NCBI GenBank assembly: GCA_016125215.1
Contig: WGMF01000032.1
Coordinates: forward strand, 62,001 to 126,000
Direction: 5' to 3'
Source of the DNA: Phycisphaera sp.
GTDB taxonomy: Bacteria > Planctomycetota > Phycisphaerae > Phycisphaerales > Phycisphaeraceae
DNA: 64,000 nucleotides
The notes beneath the pieces were generated by a model. That model ran no database searches. It was not told the DNA's origin and saw nothing but the letters and a program-made list of their open reading frames with translations. Positions 26,093 to 35,035 of the stretch are shown here, piece after piece; position 1 is the first letter of the stretch, and every line of letters starts with the position of its first letter. A program made the position numbers and the translations under genes.

Positions 26093-27268
26093 ATGACGGA
26101 CACCAGACAAGTCGGCATCGGGTTGATCGGCTGCGGCTCCCGCCTCACGGGCGTCATCCAGAGCACGCTCCACAACGACAACCGCATCAAGGTCGTCGCG
26201 CTGTGCGACGTGAGCGACACCGCGATCAAACAAGCCAAGGAACGCCTGCGCTGCCCCGACGCCAGGGTCTACCCAAACCATCACGAGCTTTCAGCCGACC
26301 CGAAGGTCGAGTGGGTCTGCGTCGGTTCGTGGAACGCTTTCCATAAAGAACACATCCTCGGCGCGCTCCAGGCCAACAAGCACGTCTTCACCGAAAAACC
26401 CCTGACCACCAACATCGACGACTGTGCCGTGCTCAAGAAAGCCATCGACTCCCACACCGGGATGTTCTCGATCGGCTTCGTCCTGCGCTACGCCGAGTTT
26501 TACCGCAGGATCAAGGCGCTGATCGACGGCGGTGTGATCGGCAAACTCGTCTCGTTCGAGTTCAACGAGACCCTCTCGCCGGACCACGGCGGGTACATCA
26601 TGATGGACTGGCGACGCAAGCGCGAGTGGGCCGGCACACACCTGCTCGAAAAGTGCTGCCACGATATCGATCTTGTGAACTGGCTCACCGGCAGCGTCCC
26701 CGTGCGCGCCGCGAGCTTTGGCGGCCTGAACTTCTTCCTGCCCCAGAACAAGCACCGCATGGACGAACTCGGCCCGCACGCGAACGGTTTGCCCGCCTAC
26801 TGTGGCTGGCGAAACAGCGGCATCTACACCCGTGAAAACCCGCTCGACCCCTTCACGACCGACAAGGACATCATCGACAACCAGGTCGCCATCCTCGAAT
26901 ACGCCAGCGGTGTGCGTGCGACCTTCCACACCAACCTCAACACCTCGATCGCCGAGCGACGCATGTATTTCTGCGGGACGCACGGCACGATCCGCGGCGA
27001 CGTGCGCACCGGTTTGATCGAATACAAACGCATCGACCACGAAAAAGCCGTGCTGACCGAAAAAACCACCGCGGGCGGGCACGGCGGGGCCGACGGCACG
27101 ATGGCAAACGCCCTGCGAAACTCCATGCTCGACGGCACGCCCCCGCTTGTGGGACTGGACGACGGCATCCGCTCGGCTGTCGCCTGCTTCGGCATCGACG
27201 CGGCGCTGGACACCGGCAGCGTCTACGACATGCGCCCGATGTGGCAGCGGGTCGGGATCAGACCGTAA
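26093..27268 (+). CDS. Gfo/Idh/MocA family oxidoreductase 1
   Basis: A 391-residue protein with an N-terminal Rossmann motif (IGLIGCGSRLTG), the EKP motif (VFTEKPLTTN) typical of the family near residue 100, and a C-terminal alpha/beta domain. These enzymes oxidise or rearrange sugars, inositols or their derivatives with a bound or free NAD(P). The start at 26093 is preceded by a weak purine stretch. It is followed by a second paralogue 93 bases away and lies beside a sulfatase, suggesting a sugar catabolic cluster. Confidence 0.85.
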   Translation: MTDTRQVGIGLIGCGSRLTGVIQSTLHNDNRIKVVALCDVSDTAIKQAKERLRCPDARVYPNHHELSADPKVEWVCVGSWNAFHKEHILGALQANKHVFTEKPLTTNIDDCAVLKKAIDSHTGMFSIGFVLRYAEFYRRIKALIDGGVIGKLVSFEFNETLSPDHGGYIMMDWRRKREWAGTHLLEKCCHDIDLVNWLTGSVPVRAASFGGLNFFLPQNKHRMDELGPHANGLPAYCGWRNSGIYTRENPLDPFTTDKDIIDNQVAILEYASGVRATFHTNLNTSIAERRMYFCGTHGTIRGDVRTGLIEYKRIDHEKAVLTEKTTAGGHGGADGTMANALRNSMLDGTPPLVGLDDGIRSAVACFGIDAALDTGSVYDMRPMWQRVGIRP

Positions 27269-27361
27269 CGCAAGACGACACGCGGGTGCCCACCGCGGCT
27301 GAAGATATGCTTCGTGAACCGGTGTGCCTGTTCAGCCCACCACGGGATGCGGGGTCGTGAC

Positions 27362-28516
27362 ATGTCCACAATACGGATCGGATCCATAGGGGCTGGCGGT
27401 CGTGGGGGGGTCTGTCAACACGCGCACCGGCCCGAGCAGGGGATCGAGCTGGCCGCCATCTGCGACACCAATCCCCAGGTCATCGAACGCTATCGCAAAC
27501 GGTATGGCGATCACCCGCGTGCCACCGACGACTGGCATCAACTGCTGGAGTGGGATGATCTGGATGTCGTCTTCGTGACCACGCCGGACTACCTCCACGA
27601 ACGGCAGGCCGTCGCGGCGCTTGAGCGGGGCAAGACCGTTTTCCTCGAAAAACCCATGGCCATCACGCTCGAGGGCTGCGACCGCATCCTCCAGACCATG
27701 CGCAGGCACAACGGCCGACTGTTTGTCGGGCACAACATGCGCTACTTCCCGGTGATCCGAAAGATGAAGCAATGGATCGACGAGGGACGCATCGGAGAGG
27801 TCCAGGCCGTCTGGTGTCGGCACTTTGTCGACTACGGCGGGGACGCGTATTTCAAGGACTGGCACTCCGAGCGAAAAAACACCACCGGGCTCTTGCTCCA
27901 GAAGGGGGCGCACGACATCGATGTCATCCACCACCTGGCCGACTCGCACACCGTCCGTACCGTGGGCATGGGTCGGCTGGGTGTCTACGACCGGGTCACC
28001 GACCGCCGTACAGAGAACCAGCGGGGCGATGCCTCGTTCAACCTCGACCACTGGCCACCGCTCTCGCAGACCGGCCTGAGCCCGACGATCGACGTCGAGG
28101 ATCACAGCATGATGCTCATGCAACTGGCTAACGGCGTGCAGGCGAGCTATTGCCAGTGTCATTTTTCGCCCGACGGCTGGCGCAACTACACGGTCATCGG
28201 CACCGAGGGCCGAATCGAAAACACGGGCGACCACAGCCAGCCCGGCCATTGGGCCACCGTGCACCTGTGGAACAAACGTTGCGGCCCGTCGGCGCTGCAA
28301 GGGCAGATCGTCGAGACGGTTCCCCCGATCACCGGATCACACGGCGGGGCAGACCCCCAGATGATCGATGCGTTTGTCGAGTTCATCCGGACCGGTCAAC
28401 ACGCCGGCGCAACACCCCTTGACGCCCGAAACGCCGTCGCCGCCGGCTACCTGGCCACCCTGTCCCTGCGTCAGGGCAACCGACCGTTCGACGTGCCCGA
28501 GCCGAACCTCGGATAA
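27362..28516 (+). CDS. Gfo/Idh/MocA family oxidoreductase 2
   Basis: A 384-residue paralogue of the preceding gene. It has IRIGSIGAGGRGG at the N terminus, FLEKPMAITLEGC, and catalytic-domain blocks such as GHNMRYFPV and KGAHDIDVIHHLADS. No signal peptide or Tat motif is present, so it is cytoplasmic. Two dissimilar members in tandem often act on consecutive steps or on one epimerisation route. The start at 27362 gives the canonical N terminus. Confidence 0.85.
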   Translation: MSTIRIGSIGAGGRGGVCQHAHRPEQGIELAAICDTNPQVIERYRKRYGDHPRATDDWHQLLEWDDLDVVFVTTPDYLHERQAVAALERGKTVFLEKPMAITLEGCDRILQTMRRHNGRLFVGHNMRYFPVIRKMKQWIDEGRIGEVQAVWCRHFVDYGGDAYFKDWHSERKNTTGLLLQKGAHDIDVIHHLADSHTVRTVGMGRLGVYDRVTDRRTENQRGDASFNLDHWPPLSQTGLSPTIDVEDHSMMLMQLANGVQASYCQCHFSPDGWRNYTVIGTEGRIENTGDHSQPGHWATVHLWNKRCGPSALQGQIVETVPPITGSHGGADPQMIDAFVEFIRTGQHAGATPLDARNAVAAGYLATLSLRQGNRPFDVPEPNLG

Positions 28517-28588
28517 CGGGTTCAACGGCGCGGATGAAACCCCTGCCGTGTTATGACCCCATTCAGGGCCGGTCCGTCGCGGCACCAC

Positions 28589-28603
28589 CTAACACTCTGT
28601 TAG
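28589..28603. repeat. CTAACANNNTGTTAG palindrome, exact copy 3
   Basis: CTAACACTCTGTTAG lies in the 101-base convergent space between the second oxidoreductase and a histidine kinase gene. Here it could serve as a weak bidirectional terminator stem, but the same motif also occurs inside genes. Confidence 0.7.
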
Positions 28604-28617
28604 TAAGCGCCCGGGGC

Positions 28618-29442
28618 TCAGGTCGTCTCGAAGAGGTCCTGGGCCTTGGGCAGCGTGATGTGAAATGTGGTGCCCTTGCCCGGCGCGGTGTCGACGGTGA
28701 TCGAGCCGCCGGCGGAGCGGACCAGGTCGCGGCAGATGCACAGGCCCAGGCCCGTGCCCTTGCGCTGGCCGTCGGCCTCGGGTTCGCGGTGCGTCACGAA
28801 GGGTTCAAAGACACGGTCCACGATCTGCGCGGGGATGCCCGGGCCGGTGTCCGCCACGTCGATGTGGACGAGATCGGCTTTGACCGTTGCACAGATGCGG
28901 AGTTGGCCCCCCGTCCGACGCATGGCCTGCTTGGCATTGAGCAGCAGGTTGACGAACACCTGTTGCAGGTTGAGCGAACTGATGGCCACCTGCACGTCGG
29001 GCACGTCGATGGTGATGTCCACGCCGTCTTTCCGGGGGTCGCGTGCGAGGCAGCCGATCGCGTCGTCGATGGTCTTGTGCAGCTTGGCCACGTGGCCCGC
29101 GTCGGCTTCACGCGCAAAGCCCAGCAAGGAAGAACTGATGTGAGCGGCGCGTTCGGCGCCGGAGAGGGCCTTTTCGACGGCCTTGGTCATCAGCTCGTGG
29201 TCGTCTTTCTTGGCCAGCGCCAACTGGGCGTAGCTGATGATGGGGGTGAGGATGTTGTTGTATTCGTGGGCAATGATCGAGGCAATGGTGCCGAGCGTGG
29301 CCAAACGGTGGGAGTGGGTCAGTCCCTCGCGGACCATCTGGAACTGGGCTTCGAGTTGCTCGAAGTGTTCGAGCAGGGACTCGACGGTTGCCAACTGGTC
29401 CGGGTTAGGCACGGCGGGGAGGGCGTCGGTCTGATTGGGCAT
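28618..29442 (-). CDS. Soluble orphan sensor histidine kinase
   Basis: A 274-residue kinase with no membrane segment. A coiled-coil-like helix (about 15-45) precedes the HisKA domain with His59 in IIAHEYNNIL. The ATP-binding domain has the N box (VNLLLNAKQAM), DTGPGI, FEPFVTHRE and GTGLGL. No sensor domain is visible, so input may come from a protein partner. No response regulator is adjacent. The reading HEYNN resembles the PAS-less kinases that autophosphorylate within a HisKA_4-like context, but I would not go further. Confidence 0.85.
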   Translation of the reverse strand: MPNQTDALPAVPNPDQLATVESLLEHFEQLEAQFQMVREGLTHSHRLATLGTIASIIAHEYNNILTPIISYAQLALAKKDDHELMTKAVEKALSGAERAAHISSSLLGFAREADAGHVAKLHKTIDDAIGCLARDPRKDGVDITIDVPDVQVAISSLNLQQVFVNLLLNAKQAMRRTGGQLRICATVKADLVHIDVADTGPGIPAQIVDRVFEPFVTHREPEADGQRKGTGLGLCICRDLVRSAGGSITVDTAPGKGTTFHITLPKAQDLFETT

Positions 29443-29713
29443 GGCTCACACTCGCGCGATGGATTTCGACCCGGTCACTCCGAACCCCACGCAAGCCGGC
29501 GGTGTAGCCGGGGCGCGTTGAAGGTTACTTCCGGGGGTATCGGGCGGGTGAGGGGGGGGGCTTGATGCGTTACAGGCGTTACAGAATAAATAATCGTTAT
29601 GACCCCGAGGTAGTCATTTATCCGAGGTCACGGAACACTGTTCATCGTCACGGAGCCTATTGTGATCGCTGATCGCGCCCGATGTTCACGAAACGTGAGG
29701 GGGATTCAAAGAC

Positions 29714-30184
29714 CTATTTGAAGTCACTGACCCATTCACGGCTGGGCGCTGGGCGCGTGACCAATGGGACCATGGCAGCGGGCAGGAGGGGGAGATTCGG
29801 CTGTGGGCCAAAAAGGTCCGATAAGTCTGTCCAGAAGAATTCGATCTTAGATTCCCGGCTGACCCACCCTGTGGGATCGTCATCGGTGTCGGCGGGCTGA
29901 AGGTCGAAGACGAAGTTGATCTCGTGGTGACGCTGGGGTATCCCGTGACGGTCGGGCTGATCGAAGCGGGCCTCGACAACCCCGACGAACGAGGTGGCAC
30001 GCACCACGACGCCAAGCTCTTCCATGACCTCGCGTTCGAGCGCCTCCCGGGCAGACTCACCAAACTCGACGTGCCCCCCCGGAAGAAAGACGTGACCGTG
30101 CTTGATGTTTCGGCAGAGCAGAATCCGCCCAGCGTGCAGAAATCGGCCACGCGAGATGACCTCGACGTTGTCTTTGTTTGACAT
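29714..30184 (-). CDS. Nudix hydrolase
   Basis: A 156-residue protein. The Nudix box spans residues 36-58 and fits GX5EX7REUXEEXGU: the stretch begins GGHVEFGES and ends REVMEELGVV. The enzyme hydrolyses a nucleoside diphosphate linked to another moiety; the substrate is not predictable. It reads away from parB, and the two share a divergent promoter region that contains two parS sites. Confidence 0.9.
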   Translation of the reverse strand: MSNKDNVEVISRGRFLHAGRILLCRNIKHGHVFLPGGHVEFGESAREALEREVMEELGVVVRATSFVGVVEARFDQPDRHGIPQRHHEINFVFDLQPADTDDDPTGWVSRESKIEFFWTDLSDLFGPQPNLPLLPAAMVPLVTRPAPSREWVSDFK

Positions 30185-30255
30185 AGAGAAAGGTTACGGA
30201 GATTCTCTTGCCGTATCAAGATCGCAGCGATGGGTTTACTTGCCTGCTTCCGTGG

Positions 30256-30269
30256 GTTTCACGTGAAAC
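30256..30269. promoter_or_regulatory. parS: parS site 1
   Basis: A perfect 14-base palindrome GTTTCACGTGAAAC matches the core of the bacterial chromosomal parS consensus TGTTTCACGTGAAACA. It lies between the Nudix gene and parB. ParB is expected to load here and spread as a CTP-dependent clamp. Confidence 0.95.
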
Positions 30270-30312
30270 GCAAGATGTTAGTCCTCTCGTCGGTTCGCAT
30301 TCACATCCTGGG

Positions 30313-30326
30313 GTTTCACGTGAAAC
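30313..30326. promoter_or_regulatory. parS: parS site 2
   Basis: A second perfect GTTTCACGTGAAAC lies 57 bases after the first and 95 bases upstream of the parB start. Paired parS sites next to parB normally mark the origin-proximal part of a chromosome and may also let ParB repress its own promoter. Confidence 0.95.
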
Positions 30327-30420
30327 ATCTCAAGCTGACCCGTGTTGGCGCAAGCCCGTGAGCTGGGTAGACTGGTTTTAATCATCCCGCCTTCCTCACC
30401 GTGAACAAGGAGGTTCGCCC

Positions 30421-31506
30421 ATGTCTCAAATCAAGTCTCAGGACAAGTCTCAAATCAAGTCCCAGATCAAGTCTCCAGCCAAGCTTCAAGCCGGGCCGGA
30501 AGATGAAAATAACGCGGTTTCCGCAGCCAAAAACAAGCCGTCTCGGCTGGGAAGGGGGCTTTCCAGCCTGATGTCAGCTCCGGTTTCGGTCGCTGCGACG
30601 GCGGCACCGACTGTGGATACGCCGGTTGTAAAAGCCGACACCCCGACCCGTGACGCACATCAGGCCTCACAGAATCACGCAGCCCCCGACACGGGATTGC
30701 GTCTCATCCCGATCGGCTCCATCATCCCCAACCGTCACCAGCCCCGGCAGCGCTTCGACCCCGTCGCACTTGAACAGCTTGCCAACTCCATCAGGTCCGA
30801 GGGCGTGATCCAACCCATCCTGGTCCGACCCGTCACCGACAGTCACAACCCCGAAACAGCCTACGAACTGATTGCCGGCGAAAGACGCTGGCGAGCCGGT
30901 CAACTCGCGGGACTCAACACCCTCCCCGCCGTCGTCAACGAACTCGACGACAGACAGACCGCAGAATGGGCCCTCATCGAGAACCTTCAACGTGAAGACC
31001 TCAACCCCATCGAGAAAGCCCACGCCTTCAAAAACCTGATCGAACAATTCAAACTCAGCCAGGACCAAGTCGCCCAGCGCATCGGATCAGACCGCTCAAC
31101 AATCTCTAACATATTGAGATTACTTAACTTACATGAATTCTCGCAAACGCTGATCCGGGAGGGCGTCCTCTCGGCGGGGCACGCTCGGGCACTTCTGGCC
31201 ATCACCGACGCGGACCTGCAACTCGCCATTGCCAAGCGTACCGTCAAAGAACAGCTCTCCGTACGCCAGCTCGAACAGCTCACCCGGCGACTCACCGCCC
31301 CCCCCTCAGACGCCCCTGCCGGCCGACCCGGCAAACGCTCCCCCGCGCACCTTGAAGACCTTGCCCAACAGATCGGCAGGCAACTGGGCACCAAGGTCCA
31401 TATCAAGACCGGCCGACGCAAGGGCACCGGCACAATCTCTATCGACTTCTACTCCATTGACCAGTTCGACGCCCTGCTCAAACGCATGGACGTGGAGACG
31501 GAGTAA
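30421..31506 (+). CDS. parB: Chromosome-partitioning protein ParB
   Basis: A 361-residue ParB/Spo0J protein with a strong ribosome-binding site (AAGGAGG). The CTPase/N-terminal domain has IPNRHQPRQRFDP, GERRWRAGQL and ENLQREDLNPIE. The helix-turn-helix follows (LSQDQVAQRIGSDRSTISN) and then a C-terminal dimerisation region. The first 18 residues are a four-unit QIKS repeat, followed by a disordered linker and KPSRLGRGLSSLM, which is the ParA-stimulating motif. No parA gene lies on either side. A 40-base AT-rich patch (31101-31140) encodes part of the helix-turn-helix. Confidence 0.96.
   Translation: MSQIKSQDKSQIKSQIKSPAKLQAGPEDENNAVSAAKNKPSRLGRGLSSLMSAPVSVAATAAPTVDTPVVKADTPTRDAHQASQNHAAPDTGLRLIPIGSIIPNRHQPRQRFDPVALEQLANSIRSEGVIQPILVRPVTDSHNPETAYELIAGERRWRAGQLAGLNTLPAVVNELDDRQTAEWALIENLQREDLNPIEKAHAFKNLIEQFKLSQDQVAQRIGSDRSTISNILRLLNLHEFSQTLIREGVLSAGHARALLAITDADLQLAIAKRTVKEQLSVRQLEQLTRRLTAPPSDAPAGRPGKRSPAHLEDLAQQIGRQLGTKVHIKTGRRKGTGTISIDFYSIDQFDALLKRMDVETE
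30427..30474 (+). repeat. Four 12-base tandem units in the parB 5' end
   Basis: Units of CAAATCAAGTCT type start at 30427, 30439, 30451 and 30463. They encode QIKS, QDKS, QIKS and QIKS. The repeat is recent enough to be nearly identical at the DNA level and lies ahead of the ParA-interaction motif. Confidence 0.85.
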
Positions 31507-31565
31507 CGCAAGAGCGTTTGACGCGATCACGGGATCGGTTGGAACAACCGGATGCGAATCCAAAC

Positions 31566-31689
31566 CTTAACCGCAGAGTGCGCAGAGGACGCAGAGAAGA
31601 GAAAATGACCGGCGGATGAAGTCAAGAGCGACCGAGTTCAACGCTCTGTTCCTCTTGCTTTCTCAGCGATCTCTGCGGGCTCTGCGGCA
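31566..31689. repeat. GCAGAG-family hairpin element
   Basis: The left arm (31566-31600) contains CCGCAGAGTG, CGCAGAGGAC and GCAGAGAAG, that is three 9-base GCAGAGNNC units. The right arm (31651-31689) is the complement (TCTCAGCGATCTCTGCGGGCTC pattern). A 50-base loop lies between. It shares the period and layout of the GCAGATT family, with a different unit. Confidence 0.85.
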
Positions 31690-31776
31690 AATGCCCTGTA
31701 CCCGTTGATCCGGCCGATCCTGTTATCCTGTCAAGACATCCCCCGACTCGCCCCGATACTAACACTTGATTTGTCC

Positions 31777-33186
31777 ATGAAAATCAACACCGCACTCGCC
31801 TTTGCCAACCTGCTCAAGCCCGCGCAGCGCATCGCGTCGCTGGCCGCCCAGAAAGCCCGCGCCATCGACCGCTCGTGGAACCCCACGCACGGCACACCCG
31901 TCTTCACCGTCAAGGGCCGATACACCTCACGCGGGTGGACCGAGTGGACCCAGGGCTTTCAATACGGCTGCGCCATCCTTGCCGGCGAGATGACCGGCGA
32001 TAATAAACTCATCGACCTCGGCAGGCGACGAACCGTCGAACGCATGCTCCCGCACGTCACCCACACCGGCGTACACGACCACGGCTTCAACAACCTCTCG
32101 ACCTACGGCAACCTCCTCCGACTGCTCTCCGAAGGCACGCTGCGCGATAACGAGTGGGAACGACGCACCTACGAAAACGCCCTGGCCTGCTCCGGCGCGG
32201 TGCAAGCCACGCGCTGGTCGGGTGCCCCACCCGTGGATTCCAAACACACCGCGCATTCTCCGGCGCTGGGCTACGTCTACTCTTTCAACGGCCCGCACTC
32301 GCTCTTTGTCGACACGATGCGCACCGTCCGCATCCTCGGCGTCGCATGGCAGTTCGGCCACGTGCTCATGCACGAGAACGACAAGAAAGCCAACCTCCTC
32401 AAACGATCCGTCCTCCACGGACTAACCACCAGCCAGTACGTCCTCTTCCACGGCGACACACCCCACACCTATGACATCCCCGGACGCACCGCGCACGAAG
32501 CGGTCTTCAACCGCAACGACGGCGCGTTCCGCTGCCGATCTTCGCAACAGGGCTACTCGCCCTTCTCCACGTGGACACGTGGCCTGGCGTGGGCGATGCT
32601 CGGCTACTCGGAAGAACTCGAGTTCTTCAAGACGATCTCCACCACCGATTTCAAATCCGCCACCGGGCTGGACAAGGCCAACGTCGTCAAGGTCTACGAG
32701 CGCTGCGCGATCGAGACCTGCGACCACTACATCGATGGTGTCACCGCGCTCGACGGCATCCCCTACTGGGACGACGGCGCACCGAACCTGCACAAGGTCA
32801 GCGATTGGCCCAACAAACCCGCTGACCCGTTCAACAATTACGAACCGGTCGACTCCTCCGCCGCGGCCATTGCGGCGCAGGGTTTGATCCGTCTCGGCCA
32901 ATACCTCGGCAAGTCGCGCGGCAAACGTTACACCCAGGCCGGCCTGACCGTGGCTAACACTTTGTTTGATGTGCCGTACCTCTCCACGTCGCCCAGGCAC
33001 CAGGGCCTCTTGCTGCACAGCGTGTACCACCGGCCCAACAACTGGGACTACATCCCGCCCGGGCACAAGGTACCCTGCGGCGAGTCGAGCCTCTGGGGCG
33101 ACTACCACGCAATCGAACTGGCGCACCTGCTCGAGCGACTCGCTTCACCCGGGCACAAGAGTCCTTACCCGACGTTTTTCATCTAA
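31777..33186 (+). CDS. GH88-like (unsaturated glucuronyl hydrolase-like) alpha/alpha-barrel protein
   Basis: A 469-residue protein. It has repeated helical hairpins of a six-hairpin barrel and motifs seen in GH88: WTRGLAWAMLGYSEEL, GIPYWDDGAP, VDSSAAAIAAQGLIRL and, near the end, CGESSLWGDYHAIELAHLL. The pair of Asp residues around YWDD and the preceding YVDS-like stretch would fit the catalytic/hydration residues of these enzymes. They remove unsaturated uronic acids released by polysaccharide lyases. Its location 3 kb from the oxidoreductase and sulfatase genes supports a role in degrading sulfated or uronate-rich glycans. The start at 31777 has no clear ribosome-binding site. Confidence 0.65.
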   Translation: MKINTALAFANLLKPAQRIASLAAQKARAIDRSWNPTHGTPVFTVKGRYTSRGWTEWTQGFQYGCAILAGEMTGDNKLIDLGRRRTVERMLPHVTHTGVHDHGFNNLSTYGNLLRLLSEGTLRDNEWERRTYENALACSGAVQATRWSGAPPVDSKHTAHSPALGYVYSFNGPHSLFVDTMRTVRILGVAWQFGHVLMHENDKKANLLKRSVLHGLTTSQYVLFHGDTPHTYDIPGRTAHEAVFNRNDGAFRCRSSQQGYSPFSTWTRGLAWAMLGYSEELEFFKTISTTDFKSATGLDKANVVKVYERCAIETCDHYIDGVTALDGIPYWDDGAPNLHKVSDWPNKPADPFNNYEPVDSSAAAIAAQGLIRLGQYLGKSRGKRYTQAGLTVANTLFDVPYLSTSPRHQGLLLHSVYHRPNNWDYIPPGHKVPCGESSLWGDYHAIELAHLLERLASPGHKSPYPTFFI

Positions 33187-33305
33187 CCGATGCGAATATC
33201 CGGGCCTGGTGTTGAACAGCGCCGGTCGGCCGACGTAGTATGTTGGACGGGCGGATTGACCGACCGGGTGTTTCTTCAAAAAACAACTCACCGAAAGGAC
33301 GGAAC

Positions 33306-33890
33306 ATGACCCGCTATCCGATTATGCAAAACATCAAAACTTCGGGCGTCGCGCTGCTGGCCCTCACGCTGTGTTTCCTCGGCACGGCCTGTGCCAGCCA
33401 GAAGTGTGACATGTGCATGATGGGCGGCGATGGCGCCGCGGCCGTCAACCACGCGGTGGCCATCGTCACGCCGACCAAGGGCAATACCTGCCGCGGCGTC
33501 GTGAAGTTCGAACAGGTGGCGGACGGCGTGAAGGTCACCGCGGACATCGAGGGCCTGACCCCCAACTCGAAGCACGGCTTCCACATCCACGAGTTTGGCG
33601 ACGCGACCTCCGACGATGGCACGGCGATGGGCGGCCACTACAACCCCGAGGGCCACGAGCACGGCCTGCCCGACGGAAAACCGATCCACGCCGGCGACAT
33701 GGGCAACCTCGAAGCCAACGCGCAGGGCGTCGCCCACCTCGAAACGGTGTTTCACAACATCACGATCTCGGGCAAGAACGCGATCCTCGGGCGCGGCCTG
33801 ATCGTCCACGCCAAGGTCGACGACGGAGGCCAACCCACCGGCAACGCCGGCGCACGCATCGGCCAGGGCGTCATCGGCGCGGTCAAGTGA
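33306..33890 (+). CDS. sodC: Cu/Zn superoxide dismutase, lipoprotein form
   Basis: A 194-residue protein with a lipobox (LGTAC, Cys29) and a ribosome-binding site (AAAGGAC). Copper ligands His93 and His95 (FHIHE), His111 and His168 (IVHAK), plus zinc ligands His119 and Asp131 (HAGDMGN), are all present. It would dismutate superoxide at the outer face of the cell. A Met/Cys-rich segment (CDMCMMGG) directly after the lipid anchor may hold copper. Start is chosen from the signal peptide. Confidence 0.93.
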   Translation: MTRYPIMQNIKTSGVALLALTLCFLGTACASQKCDMCMMGGDGAAAVNHAVAIVTPTKGNTCRGVVKFEQVADGVKVTADIEGLTPNSKHGFHIHEFGDATSDDGTAMGGHYNPEGHEHGLPDGKPIHAGDMGNLEANAQGVAHLETVFHNITISGKNAILGRGLIVHAKVDDGGQPTGNAGARIGQGVIGAVK

Positions 33891-33954
33891 TCCCACGCGG
33901 GGGCCGCCGGGTATCAATCCATTGATGATTGATGATCTGCTGAGAGTCTTGACT

Positions 33955-34028
33955 GTTGAAACGCTTGGCGTCCTTGGCGGTCTTGGCGTGAAATCTCTTT
34001 GCTTTCTCTCTGCGCTCCCGCGTGAGAC
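33955..34028. repeat. CTTGGCG-family element, one half
   Basis: Three CTTGGCGTCC-type units (about 33963-33989) are followed by TCTCTCTGCGCTCC and GCGTGAGACC. This is the right half of the complete nested copy at 40190-40388. The left half is missing, so this copy is truncated or has recombined. It directly abuts the CPBP protease stop codon. Confidence 0.7.
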
Positions 34029-34031
34029 CGC

Positions 34032-34904
34032 CTACTTGCCCATCAACTGCAGCGCCATGTAAGTGTTCAGCGCGTTGAACGCCGCGTGCAGTGCGATGCC
34101 GGGCCAGAGCGTGCCCGTGCGCTCGTAGAGCGTGCCCAGCCCCAGCGCCAGCAGGAAGATCGTCGGCAGCGATTCCACGCCCACCCCACCGCCGACGTGT
34201 ACGAGCGTAAAGAGCGACGCACCGATCACGATCACCCACAGCCGCTGGCTGTCGCCGAGCGCCCCGAGCAGGCACGACTGCACCAGCCCGCGGTACATCA
34301 TCTCCTCGAAAATCGGCACGAAAAAAATCGCGGTGCAAACCAGCAACGCAAGCGATGTCACGTCGTGGCCGGCCTTGGCCTGTTGCATCATGTCCAGCAC
34401 CTCGTGCGCCACCGGGTCGGGTTCGCGGCCGGTGATGAGCGTCGACGCCACCACGGTCAGTGATCCCAACGCCAGGCAGGCGGGCAAGACACTCACGACC
34501 GCGCCCGACCACCAGAGCGCTTCCCGGTAGGGACGGCGGGGCAGCAGCCCCAACTCGCGCAGGCCCTCAGGTTTGAACATCACACGCCAGAGCAGGTAGG
34601 CAAAAGGCAGCGTGTAGGTGGCCAACTGGTTGACGAGCAACAGGCGGGCGCGGTTGTGCAGGGTCGGGCCGGCCTGCGGGTTAAAGCCCATGGCCTTGAG
34701 CGCGAGCATGATGAGGGCCGGCCCGACGAGCATCAGCGCCATGCCGACGGCGAAGTCGATGACCGTCAAGCCCGTTTGCCGGGTGGGGGATTGATTGAGC
34801 GATCCCTTTTTGAACACCCCCCGCCAAAACCAGAAGAGGACCGCCGCCGCGATGACCGGCGGGGCGATCAGCAGGGTCTGGCGGTGTTCGAGCCATACGG
34901 ACAT
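34032..34904 (-). CDS. CPBP-family intramembrane glutamic endopeptidase
   Basis: A 290-residue membrane protein with six or more hydrophobic segments. The CAAX-protease motif 1 is IFEEMMYRG (Glu200, Glu201 and Arg205) and a later His (His236 in LVHVG) completes the usual active site. The substrate is unknown; bacterial members often process peptides or bacteriocin-like proteins. It is divergent from the SNF2 gene with about 130 bases between. Confidence 0.88.
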   Translation of the reverse strand: MSVWLEHRQTLLIAPPVIAAAVLFWFWRGVFKKGSLNQSPTRQTGLTVIDFAVGMALMLVGPALIMLALKAMGFNPQAGPTLHNRARLLLVNQLATYTLPFAYLLWRVMFKPEGLRELGLLPRRPYREALWWSGAVVSVLPACLALGSLTVVASTLITGREPDPVAHEVLDMMQQAKAGHDVTSLALLVCTAIFFVPIFEEMMYRGLVQSCLLGALGDSQRLWVIVIGASLFTLVHVGGGVGVESLPTIFLLALGLGTLYERTGTLWPGIALHAAFNALNTYMALQLMGK

Positions 34905-35035
34905 ACAGCGGTTCCGTGAATGTTCTGTGCCCGGGCATTGCCATTGCTCCGGAAGGTGCTAAGCTTACAAGTTTGGCCCCTATCGTGTGGGGCAAGAGCG
35001 CACGGAAGCGGTGGAACCCCAGCACGGACCAGCCG

